A stretch of DNA of 64,000 nucleotides from Muribaculaceae bacterium. GTDB taxonomy: Bacteria; Bacteroidota; Bacteroidia; Bacteroidales; Muribaculaceae. The DNA lies in NCBI GenBank assembly GCA_016290325.1, contig JAEETL010000001.1:248001-312000 (forward strand), given 5' to 3'. The position numbers and the translations under genes were made by a program. Positions 7,272 to 14,884 of the stretch are shown here, piece by piece; the stretch's first letter is position 1; each line of letters starts with the position of its first letter. The notes beneath the pieces were generated by a model that had not been told where the DNA came from, searched no databases, and saw nothing but the letters and a program-made list of their open reading frames with translations.

Positions 7272-7928
7272 ATGGCATACACTAAAACGATTGAGTTACC
7301 GCAGACCGTCCAACCGCGCCAGTTGAGGATTGACGTTGCCGCAGAAATTCGCCACGGTATTGAGTCCTTAAAGGTAGCGGTTGCAAGAATTTGGGAAATT
7401 GAGGATTTGCCAAGGGTCAATAGCATCGAGGACATGGCCGCCGATTGGGTGCAGTCTGTCACCGCTGAAGGCATTGAGGCCACGAAGGCAAACAAGTCGT
7501 TAACGGCACAGGAGAGGGGCGAACGGTTGAAGGTTTGGCGCAAAATCAAACAGGATGCAATCGCCTCGACGGCCGTAATACAAAACTTTATCGAGGGTTT
7601 CCCCGACCTCGTTTTTTGCCTCGATCCCGAGAGCGGCACAGTTACTTGCAGTCAGGACAATATCGACAAAATTGTGGCGCAGCGTAGCACCGTACCGGTG
7701 CCAGATCTCGCACACGTCCATTGGGCAAAACTGCAAACCATTGTCGCAGCCATCAGGAGTTTGCGAGAGTGGGAGCAACAAAACGACGTTGCGCCCTTTC
7801 TCGTTGGCAACGCGGTCAATTGTTCACCCTTTGAGTTTGCCGCGATGTGGGCAACAGGGGCGAACGCAATTAACCATCGGTATGACCACTACCGCGTACC
7901 AATCGCAGGCGATTTTTTAACAATATAA
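7272..7928 (+). CDS. cargo protein of unknown function (218 aa)
   Basis: Not recognised. Soluble, no signal peptide or membrane segment. Helical N-terminal half (AAEIRHGIESLKVAVARIWE and LTAQERGERLKVWRKIKQDA), a middle part with FPDLVFCLDPESGTVTCSQD, and a C-terminal part with HVHWAKLQTIVAAIRSLREW and a final His/Tyr-rich segment (NHRYDHYRVP). No classical nuclease, ATPase or toxin motif is visible. First gene of a tight three-gene unit (20 bases to the next start) with its own strong promoter. As element cargo it may serve the element or defend the host, but the role is open. Confidence 0.68.
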   Translation: MAYTKTIELPQTVQPRQLRIDVAAEIRHGIESLKVAVARIWEIEDLPRVNSIEDMAADWVQSVTAEGIEATKANKSLTAQERGERLKVWRKIKQDAIASTAVIQNFIEGFPDLVFCLDPESGTVTCSQDNIDKIVAQRSTVPVPDLAHVHWAKLQTIVAAIRSLREWEQQNDVAPFLVGNAVNCSPFEFAAMWATGANAINHRYDHYRVPIAGDFLTI

Positions 7929-7948
7929 ACTCATTAAACGATACAACT

Positions 7949-8188
7949 ATGGACGATATCGACGCATTAAGACGAGAGTTGGCCAAAGCACAGGCCGAAA
8001 ACGCACAACTTCGGGCGCAAATCGACGCGCAGCGCGGAGGGGTGGACGTTCAAAAAGTTCTCGACCGCATCAACAAAGAGAACGAGAGCAACAAGGCCTA
8101 TCAGGCCGAAATGCAGGCGCAGTTTGACCGCCTCTATAAACGCGATGAGAAGAAAGACACACCCCCACAAACCACACGTTACTATTGA
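7949..8188 (+). CDS. small coiled-coil protein of cargo operon
   Basis: 79 residues. One long amphipathic helix with heptad spacing (LRRELAKAQAENAQLRAQID, residues 6-25, then VLDRINKENESNKAYQAEMQ), ending in a proline-rich, disordered tail. Predicted dimeric or trimeric coiled coil, likely a scaffold or partner for its neighbours. Twenty bases after the 218-residue gene and 7 bases before the 132-residue gene, so co-expressed with both. No family recognised. Confidence 0.6.
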   Translation: MDDIDALRRELAKAQAENAQLRAQIDAQRGGVDVQKVLDRINKENESNKAYQAEMQAQFDRLYKRDEKKDTPPQTTRYY

Positions 8189-8195
8189 TTGAGCC

Positions 8196-8594
8196 ATGAT
8201 TGTAAGACGAGCAAAGGACATCAACCCCAACGCAACCGAGGTTAGTTTGCAAATCTCGTTTGGCACCCCCGACGTTAAACAATACATGGAATGGTTTTGT
8301 TATGGTGCAGGGGGCAGCCTTCATTGGGGCAGCATCGGTTGGGTTGCAGTTGATGTTGCAAAGAAAGAGGCGGTTTTTCGTGAGGCCGAAATAAGGGAAT
8401 GGGCAGAAACAAGTTGTTATGTTTTTGGCCTATTTGAGCAGAAATGGCGCAAACAACTAAGCGCATGGTTTCTACGTCAAGCCATCAAAATGGGTTATTT
8501 TGTGCAATGCGAGGCCGACCCCACAGCCTTTTATTTTGGTGAAGCGGGGTTGAAGATAGTGAGAAAACGCAAGGACTACGACGAAGAAGAATAA
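8196..8594 (+). CDS. cargo protein of unknown function (132 aa)
   Basis: Not recognised. Compact alpha/beta-looking soluble protein rich in aromatics: MEWFCYGAGGSLHWGSIGWV, KEAVFREAEIREWAETSCYV, a Trp-containing helix KWRKQLSAWFLRQAIKMGYF, and an acidic end DYDEEE. Seven bases after the coiled-coil gene; last gene of the element. The following 400 bases are gene-free and structured, ending in a terminator at 8965-9000. Confidence 0.6.
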   Translation: MIVRRAKDINPNATEVSLQISFGTPDVKQYMEWFCYGAGGSLHWGSIGWVAVDVAKKEAVFREAEIREWAETSCYVFGLFEQKWRKQLSAWFLRQAIKMGYFVQCEADPTAFYFGEAGLKIVRKRKDYDEEE

Positions 8595-8964
8595 CCCCTA
8601 ACGGTCACGAGCTGACCAACAGGGGGCGGTTTACGTTCAGTCCATACGGGGCGGACGGTTGTTAATTGTTCCGTTGTGGTGGCCTTCTACTTTCGTGTGT
8701 GATGATGGTGGCGATGGAAAACCGCGGTTTCTTTCGTTTTGACCCTCAAACCTGACACCATCAGGGGGAGAAATCGGGTCTTATCGCGCGCGCGTATGTA
8801 AGAGGCCACTTTTCATCGAGAAGAAATAACTACTGAATGGTTTTGTTCAGTAAACCGAAAGTTTTAGATAGAGAGGAGATAAATTTCATTGCTATCGACA
8901 TACAATATTTTTAGGTTAATTAGGGTTATAATATTGACTTGCCAAGCAAGTCATTTATTGGTTA
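8595..8964 (+). other. gene-free, structured right part of the element
   Basis: No credible ORF. Holds a perfect 12-bp palindrome AAACCGCGGTTT (8719-8730), a nested stem (GACCC 8741-8745 with GGGTC 8776-8780 around CCTGA/TCAGG 8751-8765), an alternating CGCGCGCG tract near 8784-8793, and a TGACTTGC/GCAAGTCA hairpin (8935-8953). Could be a 3' UTR or a small RNA ending at the terminator that follows; no promoter box is clear enough to decide. Confidence 0.4.
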
Positions 8965-9000
8965 GGCTGGTGCCCCTGGGAAGGGTTGCCAGTCTTTTTT
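8965..9000 (+). terminator. terminator at right end of element
   Basis: GGCTGGTGCCCC pairs with AGGGTTGCCAGTC (11 of 12 positions counting G-U), loop near TGGGA, followed by six T (8995-9000). Insulates the element from the chromosome downstream. Confidence 0.75.
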
Positions 9001-9022
9001 AGTACAAAAATAGTACATTTTT
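8995..9022 (+). repeat. 28-bp direct repeat, right copy (arm-type site candidate)
   Basis: Exact copy of 2838-2865 with GTACA words at 9002 and 9013 (11 bases apart), 47 bases inside attR. Confidence 0.65.
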
Positions 9023-9069
9023 GACTACTATATAGTGTAACTGCCTGATAATCAGTATTAGGTTGTAAT

Positions 9070-9086
9070 CCCACGCGAATCACAAT
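9070..9086 (+). repeat. attR core (17-bp direct repeat)
   Basis: Second exact copy of CCCACGCGAATCACAAT, the tRNA-Lys 3' end. Directly followed by the host terminator at 9087. Confidence 0.88.
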
Positions 9087-9130
9087 AAAAGAATCGCAGT
9101 CAACTATTTGGTTGACTGCGATTCTTTTTT
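9087..9130. terminator. bidirectional terminator (18-bp stem)
   Basis: Perfect 18-bp stem (9087-9104 with 9111-9128), loop TATTTG, A-run on the left and T-run on the right. Ends the minus-strand deiminase gene, and before integration would have lain directly behind tRNA-Lys. Confidence 0.85.
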
Positions 9131-9144
9131 GGTACAACTCAATA

Positions 9145-10770
9145 TTAATTCGCCAGAATTGAATCTATGAGGGCTGTGACATCTGCCACGTTGATGTCGC
9201 CGTTGGCGTCCACATCGGCTGCCGTGGTATTAAACGGCGAAGGCGTGCGACCCAGGAGGTAATCAATCAATGTAGTCACGTCAGCGATATTAACAAAACC
9301 ATCTTCGTTCACGTCTCCCAGTTTGAAGGCAATGTTGACAGTGAAGTGGTGGGGGCCCAATTCGCCGAACACTGGTTGTTGATAGCGGTGTCCTGACTCA
9401 TCGGCACCGAAGACGTAGTAGTCCACCTCTGACGCTTGGTGATAGCCCTTGATGTAGCCCACATATTCATCGGGATTGCCGGTGGCTGTCATGTGTGCGG
9501 CCTGATAGGGCCCGTTGTCAATGCTGTAGTAAACCAGTAGCGAGTCCTCTTTCAGGGGGTCTCCACTATAGGCAATAAACTTGCTCGTCACAGCGATGGA
9601 ATCTCCACACTCTTGCGTGCCGAAGAGCACGTTCCTGTGGTCGACAAACAGCATCTCGAAGTCCATCACACCACGCGTGCGGCAGTGCAGGGCATCGGTG
9701 TTTTGCCAACCGGTGCTGTAGGATGTGTTGGACACGCCAATCACCTCGTAACCGGGCATGGCGTCCCTGTAGACCTGGAGCGCCCGTTCATTGTAAGTGC
9801 TGTTGCTGCCTAGCGGCACGTAGACGCACTTATTGAGGATCAGGCTATTGGTATAAGGAGCAAGGGTGCTGCCACCAGGTTCTTCAACGCGGTACACCTT
9901 GTAGGGATAGCCCCAGCAGCAGTTGGTTGTGGCGAAATAGTTGGCCACGTCCTCATAGTACTGATATCGGCTGTTGGACTGGGGCAGTTTCGCGATCAGG
10001 ATTTTATCAGGGGCGAGGTATTTTCCCCAGCAATCGACATGGGCAATATATTCTCCCTGTGGGTCGATGGTGATATGGTAGTTGTCGATGCCTAGGTAGT
10101 CAAGCATCTTTTGGCGCACATTGGCCTCGTTATTGTTGTTCTCTCTAATGACCAGATCGTCACTAACGCCGTGACCGCGACCGTCCTCCATCATGTTGCC
10201 TCCAGTGTGTTGCAGGTTCATGCTGTAGAGGGGGATATCCCAGAACGTGGCGAAGGTCTGAGGTATTGCATCGTCGTTAGGTCGAGGACGATTATACACG
10301 TTGTCGACGATGGCAGGCGTTTTGCCGGCAAAGATATACCAGGGACCATAGTCGCGCACCCAGTAGGAATCTGAATTCGCGATCACAAAGGTGACACGAC
10401 TCATGTTCACCCCCGCATTGGAGAAACTCGACCGTGCGCTTGACTGTTGGGACGACTGCACGATGCAGTACACTTGGCAGTTCTCGGCCAACGATTTAAC
10501 CAAGGAAACAGGTATGCCAAGCGGATAGCGAATCATTACGCCCTGCATGGGCTCAAACTCTGCCACGAAGCGGGGGGCTTCGGTGGGCGCGGGTGTCTCT
10601 GTGAAGTTGATGCTCCTCCTAACAGGGGTTTTCATCTCTTCTTCTGACAGGTAATGAAGTTTTCTCCAGTCAGGTGCTTCGTGCGTCTGTGCTTGGGCGT
10701 TCATGTAGCCCATTGTCGACATCATAGAAGCGAATACAAGTAAAGCAAAAAATGATTTTAATCTTTTCAT
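9145..10770 (-). CDS. secreted peptidylarginine deiminase (PPAD-like) with C-terminal dockerin pair
   Basis: 541 residues. Signal peptide about 1-27 (cleavage after AQA). Residues about 65-385 are a Porphyromonas-type PAD domain (PF04371) that would convert peptidyl-arginine to citrulline. Counterparts of the known PPAD residues are visible: WVRDYGPW with Asp140, NRPRPND with Arg161 and Arg163 (the pair that grips a C-terminal arginine's carboxylate in PPAD), YIAHVDCWG with His244 and Asp246, YTNS with Asn308, and ALHCRT with nucleophile Cys363. The Arg pair argues for peptidylarginine rather than free agmatine. An Ig-like linker follows, then two dockerin repeats (GDVNEDGFVNIADVTTLID; DVDANGDINVADVTALID) at the extreme C-terminus instead of the type IX tail of PPAD. 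-7 box at 10799-10792. Confidence 0.88.
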   Translation of the reverse strand: MKRLKSFFALLVFASMMSTMGYMNAQAQTHEAPDWRKLHYLSEEEMKTPVRRSINFTETPAPTEAPRFVAEFEPMQGVMIRYPLGIPVSLVKSLAENCQVYCIVQSSQQSSARSSFSNAGVNMSRVTFVIANSDSYWVRDYGPWYIFAGKTPAIVDNVYNRPRPNDDAIPQTFATFWDIPLYSMNLQHTGGNMMEDGRGHGVSDDLVIRENNNNEANVRQKMLDYLGIDNYHITIDPQGEYIAHVDCWGKYLAPDKILIAKLPQSNSRYQYYEDVANYFATTNCCWGYPYKVYRVEEPGGSTLAPYTNSLILNKCVYVPLGSNSTYNERALQVYRDAMPGYEVIGVSNTSYSTGWQNTDALHCRTRGVMDFEMLFVDHRNVLFGTQECGDSIAVTSKFIAYSGDPLKEDSLLVYYSIDNGPYQAAHMTATGNPDEYVGYIKGYHQASEVDYYVFGADESGHRYQQPVFGELGPHHFTVNIAFKLGDVNEDGFVNIADVTTLIDYLLGRTPSPFNTTAADVDANGDINVADVTALIDSILAN

Positions 10771-11093
10771 AATGGTATGAATTAGTTAGTGCAAAGGTAC
10801 ATTTTTTTTATGAATTGATGATGTTTGCTTGCATGTTTTTGCTTCTGCGGCATGAGAAGATATAGTCCATCTGGCTGCTGCTAGAATCAGCAATGGCGAT
10901 GCTATAATCATCTGGTTGATTCACCCGAATTACGATGCCGGGCAAGGTTACATGGGTGGCTGAGTTTTCTTATTATTTCCAACCTTACTATCTTTAAATA
11001 TGATTGATAAACGGGGATAATGAGATTATAAAAACAATGGACCCCAAATCATGTTGGAGCCCACTGTAAGGGAGTCGATGCTATAAAGTTCTA
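10771..11093. other. spacer between two minus-strand dockerin genes
   Basis: 323 bases. Contains the deiminase -7 box TACCTTTG (minus strand, 10799-10792). Otherwise I see no gene, hairpin or repeat. Confidence 0.45.
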
Positions 11094-12842
11094 TTAACTA
11101 TTCAAAATGATGTCAATAACTTCATTGATGTCACTGATGTTTACCTCGCCGTCTTCGTTGACATCCGATCGGCCTTCAGAGTTGTCAACGCCACCCAAGA
11201 TGATGTCGATGAGAGCATTAATATCTGCAATGTTAACCTCGAAGTCACCGTTCACGTCCCCCTTCGGATAGATGATGATAGGGGTGGGGCGGGGCGGGAA
11301 AAGATTCTCACAATCATTTTCATCAAGGAATGCCATGCGGCGACGGATCCAATCCTCTACATAATCCATTTCTTGGCTGAGGTCGAGAGTCTTCCAGGCC
11401 AGATCGAAGTCATGGCTCCAGCGCCTCTCCTCGCGTGATGCAGCACCACAGTTTTCCAACTCATCGATTGCGCTGCGATAGCGGTTCACCAGGCTATCGG
11501 TGTTGAGTACTGTCTGGCGCAGTTCCTTGTAGCGTTGTTTTACTTGGTCACGGTACTCTTCAATACCTATCATGCCAACCATGGGCAAATGGTTTACCCA
11601 GTCCATGTGGCGTTCGGGTTTTACCATGTCGGGCATGTCTACCCCTGGCGCATAGTTCTGGCCTAGGCAGATGTCCAAATCCCAAGGAACAATGGTTAAT
11701 CTGGGGTGATCTTGAGTGTCATAGCAAGCATAGAAAATGTTCTTGCTCTCGTTGTCCAGTGCTTGGAGCGTTGCGATGAAGATATAATAGTCTTGCAAAA
11801 TGGGTACATCAAAGTAGTAACTCAGACTGTCCTTGCGCAACTCGATATCATCATCAGCTCGATTGGCAAACCAAACGGCATTATACAGCACATCCCAGTT
11901 CAACTGGCTTACCTCATCTGGATCAGGATATTTAGTTTCAAATCCATTCCATGTACTAAGGTAGGGAACTAACCAAGTAGGCTCACTCATGGTAACATTG
12001 CGTGTCCATGTGTATGCCATCCACAATTGTCCATGGAACTCATTATTTTCCTCATCATAGCGTTTGAGCTTCATTTGCTTGCGGTCAATGGGCTCACACA
12101 TGTTATAGATGCCCATGTACTTTCCATTAAGTAGCACCTCAACCATTTGGCCGCGCGAGCCATTGCGGGCATTGGGCAGGGTGTCGCTATACCAGGGGCG
12201 ACGGGCCATATCGAGCCACAGGTCTGTACTTACACGATTGCGAACACGTAGGAAGTCTACCTGACCGGCATCCAATATCCAGCTGTTGTCATTACGCAGG
12301 CCAAAGAAGCGGTGATTCTCCTTAGTGCTGTCATCATCGTTAACAAATTTGATGCGGTAGTTACGCTTATTGCTCAGAGGCTTGTTTGTGGAGATGCCGC
12401 GCCACTTCACCTTTGCCAGCAAAGGCTCAGCCAAAGCGGAGTCGGGCTCTTGAACCCTTACTGAACCATACTCGTATTCATTACCGAAGTTGCCATTCAG
12501 TTCCACAATAGGAAGCCAAGTGAAAGCGATTTTGCCGGTAATGAGGTCGTCGCCTACATAGACTGCTGCTTCATATTCCTTGCCGCTGCCAATACCTTCA
12601 AAGGTGACAGTGCCGCCACCACCGATGGCATTACCTTCAATAATTATCTCTGTGACGAGAGTATCTACATAATTGATTGTTGTCGTCCAATCATTGCCAA
12701 AATGCTCCTGTGGAATGGTACACAGCCACATGTTGTAGCGGCTGTCAAATACTGTGCGATGGCCTCCGATGCTAAAGGATTGCGCCCAAGCGCCAATGCC
12801 AGTCAGCAGAAGCAAAAGTACCCAAAGAAACCTTTTCCTCAT
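11094..12842 (-). CDS. secreted CotH-family protein with C-terminal dockerin pair
   Basis: 582 residues from ATG 12842. A longer frame to 12911 would place the -7 box (12887-12880, TATCTTTG) inside the gene, and only the internal start begins with a clean signal peptide (MRKRFLWVLLLLLTGIGAWA). After a beta-rich N-terminal part, a CotH kinase-like domain (PF08757) runs from about residue 140 to 500: KVKWRG, NYRIKF, NSWILDA, VEVLLNGKYMGIYNMCEPID, and the metal-binding-type VPWDLDICLG at 386-394. CotH proteins are atypical protein kinases best known from spore coats; the extracellular role in Bacteroidales is unknown. The last 55 residues are two dockerin repeats (GDVNGDFEVNIADINALID; DVNEDGEVNISDINEVID). 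Confidence 0.86.
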   Translation of the reverse strand: MRKRFLWVLLLLLTGIGAWAQSFSIGGHRTVFDSRYNMWLCTIPQEHFGNDWTTTINYVDTLVTEIIIEGNAIGGGGTVTFEGIGSGKEYEAAVYVGDDLITGKIAFTWLPIVELNGNFGNEYEYGSVRVQEPDSALAEPLLAKVKWRGISTNKPLSNKRNYRIKFVNDDDSTKENHRFFGLRNDNSWILDAGQVDFLRVRNRVSTDLWLDMARRPWYSDTLPNARNGSRGQMVEVLLNGKYMGIYNMCEPIDRKQMKLKRYDEENNEFHGQLWMAYTWTRNVTMSEPTWLVPYLSTWNGFETKYPDPDEVSQLNWDVLYNAVWFANRADDDIELRKDSLSYYFDVPILQDYYIFIATLQALDNESKNIFYACYDTQDHPRLTIVPWDLDICLGQNYAPGVDMPDMVKPERHMDWVNHLPMVGMIGIEEYRDQVKQRYKELRQTVLNTDSLVNRYRSAIDELENCGAASREERRWSHDFDLAWKTLDLSQEMDYVEDWIRRRMAFLDENDCENLFPPRPTPIIIYPKGDVNGDFEVNIADINALIDIILGGVDNSEGRSDVNEDGEVNISDINEVIDIILNS

Positions 12843-12879
12843 AAATTGATCAATGTTGTTTAATAATAATTTTAAACTG

Positions 12880-12887
12880 CAAAGATA
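12880..12887 (-). promoter_or_regulatory. -7 box deciding the CotH start
   Basis: TATCTTTG on the minus strand, 38 bases before ATG 12842; rules out the upstream start at 12911. Confidence 0.6.
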
Positions 12888-13093
12888 CAAAAAAAGTTTA
12901 TATGACGTCATTTAGAGGCAGTTATTTCAATTTTATTTTTATTTGATAAGTTTTTATGGCTCCATCGGTATTTCAATCATATTGTGAAAAGATTGAAAAA
13001 AAACAATAGTTTTTTTGTTTTTTGTGTTCCAAAAGCTAAAAATGAAGTAATTTTGTTCTCTCATTTCATTTACTTTGAAACCACTCGTCTGCA

Positions 13094-14614
13094 ATGAAAA
13101 TATTTACCAATGATGGATTGCGCCGTATAGGCGATCGCACGATAGAAAAAGAGAACATTATGATGCTTGACCTCATTGAGCGCGCGGCATCTGCTGTTTC
13201 CTACGAACTGATTTCACGCTGGAGAACTTCCAAGCGTTTTGTCATCTTTGCCGGGCCTGGCGATAATGGCGCTGATGCGCTTGCCGTTGCCCGTATGATG
13301 TATGAACAAGGCTATAGGCCAGATGTTTATCTTTTTAATATCAAGTCGGCTCAACTTTCCCCATGCTGTCTTGCCAACCGCGACCGTCTATTAGCTACTG
13401 TGGGCGACGACATGAACTTCATTGAGGTGATTCAAACGTTTGACCCGCCTGCGCTAGACGAAAATGACGTGGTGGTTGACGGCCTGTTCGGTAATGGGCT
13501 GCGCACGCCTCTTAAGGGTGGATATACTGCCCTGGTGCAGTACATCAATTCCAGTGGAGCTTATGTGGTTTCCATTGATATTCCGTCAGGCATGTTTGGC
13601 GAGTGGAATGTGGGCAATGACCGACGCAACATCATCCGTGCTGATCTCACGTTGACCTATCAGAGCAAACGGCTAGCTTTTTATTTTGCCGAGAATGCCG
13701 AGTGTGTGGGTGAGTGCAAAGTGCTGGACATTGAGCTTGACAGGGAAAGTTTGGCGCGAACACCCACTGACTTTTATCTCATTGAGCGGGACGATGTTCA
13801 TGAGGTGATGCGTCCACGTAATCCCTTCATGAACAAGTATGACAATGGCACCTTGTTGCTCATTGCCGGCAGTTACGGCATGATGGGTGCGGCCGTGCTG
13901 GCGGCACGAGGCGCTTTGCGAGCTGGTGCCGGATTGGTGACTGTTCACGCACCTCGGTGCGGTTATCAGGTGCTGCAGACTGCTGTTCCAGAAGCACTGT
14001 TTGAGCCCGATCGAAACGAGATCATGACATCGGCTATTGACTTGCGCCATACTTATAGCGTGGTGGCATTGGGACCTGGCATGGGTGTGAACGATGAGAC
14101 TCTCGAGGCTGTTCATCACTTCATCATGAATTTCAAGCGTCCTTGTCTCATTGACGCCGATGCGCTCAACTGCATAGCCCGCCGTCCCATGTTGCTCAGG
14201 AGCATTCCACCCCGTTCAATCATCACTCCTCACGCCGTTGAGTTTGATCGCCTGTTCGGTGAGCATAATACCGACGAGGAGCGCCTCAAGAAGGCGATAG
14301 AGGTGTCCAAACTCTACAAAATCACGATTGTGCTCAAGGGACACTACACAATGACTGTTCGTCCTGATAGTAAGGTGTATGTCAATAGCAGCGGAAATCC
14401 CGGCATGGCTACCCCTGGAAGTGGTGACGTGCTTACGGGTGTCATTTCGGCACTCATTGCCCAGAATTACGCCGCTGACTGGTCTGTTGTGCTAGGTGTG
14501 TATTTGCACGGTCTGGCTGGTGACTTGGCCGCTCAGGAGCACGGCACTTATGGCATGGTTGCCGGTGATATCGTTGAGCATCTGGGCAAGGCCATCATGG
14601 AGGTCATGAAATAG
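13094..14614 (+). CDS. nnrD: bifunctional NAD(P)HX epimerase / ADP-dependent NAD(P)HX dehydratase
   Basis: 506 residues, the usual fused form. Residues 1-215: YjeF_N epimerase with FAGPGDNGADALAVARMM (52-69), VDGLFGNGL and the VSIDIPSGM segment. Residues 225-505: YjeF_C ribokinase-like dehydratase with GSYGMMGAAVLAARGALRAG (from about 258), ALGPGMG, LIDADALN, TPHAVEFDRL, the Lys-Gly motif VLKGHYT and NPGMATPGSGDVLTGVISAL (nucleotide-binding). Repairs hydrated NADH/NADPH in the cytosol. Stands alone on the plus strand; the inverted repeat at 14641-14680 probably ends it. No good -7 box found. Confidence 0.95.
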   Translation: MKIFTNDGLRRIGDRTIEKENIMMLDLIERAASAVSYELISRWRTSKRFVIFAGPGDNGADALAVARMMYEQGYRPDVYLFNIKSAQLSPCCLANRDRLLATVGDDMNFIEVIQTFDPPALDENDVVVDGLFGNGLRTPLKGGYTALVQYINSSGAYVVSIDIPSGMFGEWNVGNDRRNIIRADLTLTYQSKRLAFYFAENAECVGECKVLDIELDRESLARTPTDFYLIERDDVHEVMRPRNPFMNKYDNGTLLLIAGSYGMMGAAVLAARGALRAGAGLVTVHAPRCGYQVLQTAVPEALFEPDRNEIMTSAIDLRHTYSVVALGPGMGVNDETLEAVHHFIMNFKRPCLIDADALNCIARRPMLLRSIPPRSIITPHAVEFDRLFGEHNTDEERLKKAIEVSKLYKITIVLKGHYTMTVRPDSKVYVNSSGNPGMATPGSGDVLTGVISALIAQNYAADWSVVLGVYLHGLAGDLAAQEHGTYGMVAGDIVEHLGKAIMEVMK

Positions 14615-14640
14615 AATTCAAGAGTTATTTTTGGGATATA

Positions 14641-14680
14641 ATTAAGGGGTTGATAATCATCAGATCATCAACCCCTTAAT
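14641..14680. terminator. inverted repeat between convergent nnr and tRNA-Leu
   Basis: ATTAAGGGGTTGAT (14641-14654) pairs perfectly with ATCAACCCCTTAAT (14667-14680). No long T-run on either side, so termination efficiency is uncertain. It abuts the encoded CCA of the tRNA. Confidence 0.55.
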
Positions 14681-14767
14681 GGTACCTGAAGTGGGACTTG
14701 AACCCACACGGCCGCAATGGCCAAGGGATTTTAAGTCCCTCGTGTCTACCGATTCCACCATTCAGGC
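14680..14767 (-). tRNA. tRNA-Leu (anticodon UAA)
   Basis: 88 nt including encoded CCA (14682-14680). Acceptor GCCTGAA (14767-14761) pairs with TTCAGGT (14690-14684, one G-U). Anticodon loop CTTAAAA gives UAA. Long variable arm typical of leucine tRNA (TTGGCCATTGCGGCCG region). T arm GTGGGTTCAAGTCCCAC. A TATCTTTG -7 box lies at 14792-14785 on the same strand. Confidence 0.97.
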
Positions 14768-14784
14768 CCGCGGTTATTGTGGTG

Positions 14785-14792
14785 CAAAGATA
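14785..14792 (-). promoter_or_regulatory. -7 box of tRNA-Leu
   Basis: TATCTTTG on the minus strand, 17 bases before the tRNA 5' end. Confidence 0.55.
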
Positions 14793-14884
14793 CAACTTTT
14801 TGTTAAAAGAAGTATCTTTTATCACATTTTTTGTTCCAAAATAGCTGGATCTAAATCCGGCAATACGGTTTGACCAGTTTTTTG

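Larger units (their letters stand above)
2714..9086 (+). mobile_element. 6.4-kb integrative element in tRNA-Lys
   Basis: Bounded by the exact 17-bp core repeats and led by a tyrosine integrase transcribed away from the tRNA. All nine genes lie on the plus strand: integrase, two unknown ORFs, MerR/Xis-type HTH, a 60-residue ORF, a 225-residue ORF, then a non-coding control region (iteron-like array plus hairpins), and a three-gene cargo unit with its own promoter. I see no relaxase, coupling protein, type IV secretion gene, capsid or terminase gene, so it is neither a self-transmissible ICE nor a recognisable prophage. It is most likely mobilised in trans or is a satellite-like element. Excision would place the tRNA directly against the terminator at 9087-9130. 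Confidence 0.85.

Noticed and set aside
8955-9137. Possible 60-residue gene across the right attachment site
   Set aside because: It spans the terminator, the 28-bp repeat, attR and the host hairpin; these explain the sequence.
14679-14873. Possible 64-residue gene over tRNA-Leu
   Set aside because: It is the antisense reading of the tRNA-Leu gene, a well-known source of false small proteins.
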